Positions 63,841 through 64,000 of a DNA stretch of 64,000 nt are shown here, in pieces (the first letter of the stretch is position 1; every line of letters starts with the position of its first letter). Origin of the DNA: JAPPHA01 sp963662705 (GTDB lineage Bacteria > Pseudomonadota > Alphaproteobacteria > Rhodobacterales > Rhodobacteraceae); contig OY759767.1 in assembly GCA_963662705.2 (NCBI GenBank), positions 4,712,001-4,776,000 of the forward strand, in the 5' to 3' direction. The position numbers and the translations under genes were made by a program. Under the pieces are notes generated by a model, which was not told the origin of the DNA, made no database searches, and was given only the letters and a program-made list of their open reading frames with translations.

Positions 63841-64000
63841 CATTTTGACGTGCCGGCGAAGGCAGGCGCCAAAGTGGTTGTGGTCACCGCCACGGACAAG
63901 CTGTGCAAACAGTTCGGCAACGACCTCGACTTTTCCAAGTGCCATGTGTGCTTCTCGTCCCAAATTGCGGACAGGTGCACGATGGAGGAGAACGGGATTG
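63841..64000 (+). pseudogene. fragment resembling phosphonoacetate hydrolase, runs off the window
   Basis: An open frame reads HFDVPAKAGAKVVVVTATDKLCKQFGNDLDF and CFSSQIADRCTMEENGI. This recalls the middle of PhnA-type phosphonoacetate hydrolases (alkaline phosphatase superfamily) as I remember them. No start codon precedes it; it directly follows the DppC fragment. It is probably a decayed or rearranged piece, but the part beyond the window is unknown. The family call is tentative. Confidence 0.35.

Overview
The window looks like an accessory-rich stretch of a high-GC alphaproteobacterial chromosome. Four things point there: an argH-lptM-lysA block with a divergent tlpA-like gene, phaAB polyhydroxybutyrate genes, a large load of ABC and TRAP uptake systems, and several decayed insertion elements and pseudogenes. 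No rRNA, tRNA or CRISPR array was seen. The taxonomic assignment is an inference from gene content only.

Layout. 1-2.6 kb: lysA (partial), lptM and argH on the minus strand, with a TlpA-like thioredoxin on the plus strand. 2.8-8.0 kb: phaA-phaB, nicotinate salvage (pncB, pncA) and a hot-dog-fold acyl-CoA hydratase. 8.1-11.1 kb: a broken IS630-type transposase and an orphan family-5 solute-binding protein (SBP). 12-15 kb: trhO, cobO and a PIN/AbrB toxin-antitoxin pair with a palindromic control region. 15.1-23.2 kb: a MalK fragment, an alpha-carbonic anhydrase and a sugar ABC operon (SBP, two permeases, ATPase) divergent from an IclR regulator and a Gfo/Idh/MocA dehydrogenase. 23.6-28.1 kb: a D-2-hydroxyacid dehydrogenase gene cut in two by a composite insertion. 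The insertion is a group II intron with its maturase on the minus strand, next to a TnpB element whose two ends are roughly 70-bp imperfect inverted repeats. 28.4-34.5 kb: a phytoene-dehydrogenase-like oxidoreductase and a TRAP transporter with a glutathione transferase. 35-37.8 kb: cysD-cysNC sulfate activation. 38.1-45.2 kb: a Ugp-like ABC operon carrying a DUF1868 (2H phosphoesterase-like) gene and an inositol-monophosphatase-family gene. It is divergent from a ROK regulator, with a near-ideal 27-bp palindrome between them. 46.3-64 kb: a degenerate SBP, then two Opp/Dpp-type transporter cassettes interleaved with two almost identical 1.6-kb direct repeats. Each repeat carries a TIM-barrel sugar-phosphate isomerase gene.

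How the parts fit. The last 16 kb reads dppB-dppC-dppDF, [repeat 1: isomerase], SBP1, [IS256-type insertion], dppD-dppF-dppB-dppC, [repeat 2: isomerase], SBP2, dppC remnant. Recombination between the repeats would remove 8.44 kb including one whole transporter. The IS256-type element sits inside the beginning of a dppD gene, yet its right end supplies an in-frame ATG, so the ATPase frame stays open.

Most promising for novelty: (1) the TnpB element with outward-facing inverted ends abutting a group II intron; (2) the Ugp-DUF1868-IMPase-ROK locus as a candidate phosphodiester-uptake pathway; (3) the repeat-bounded transporter cassette and the IS-rescued ATPase start.
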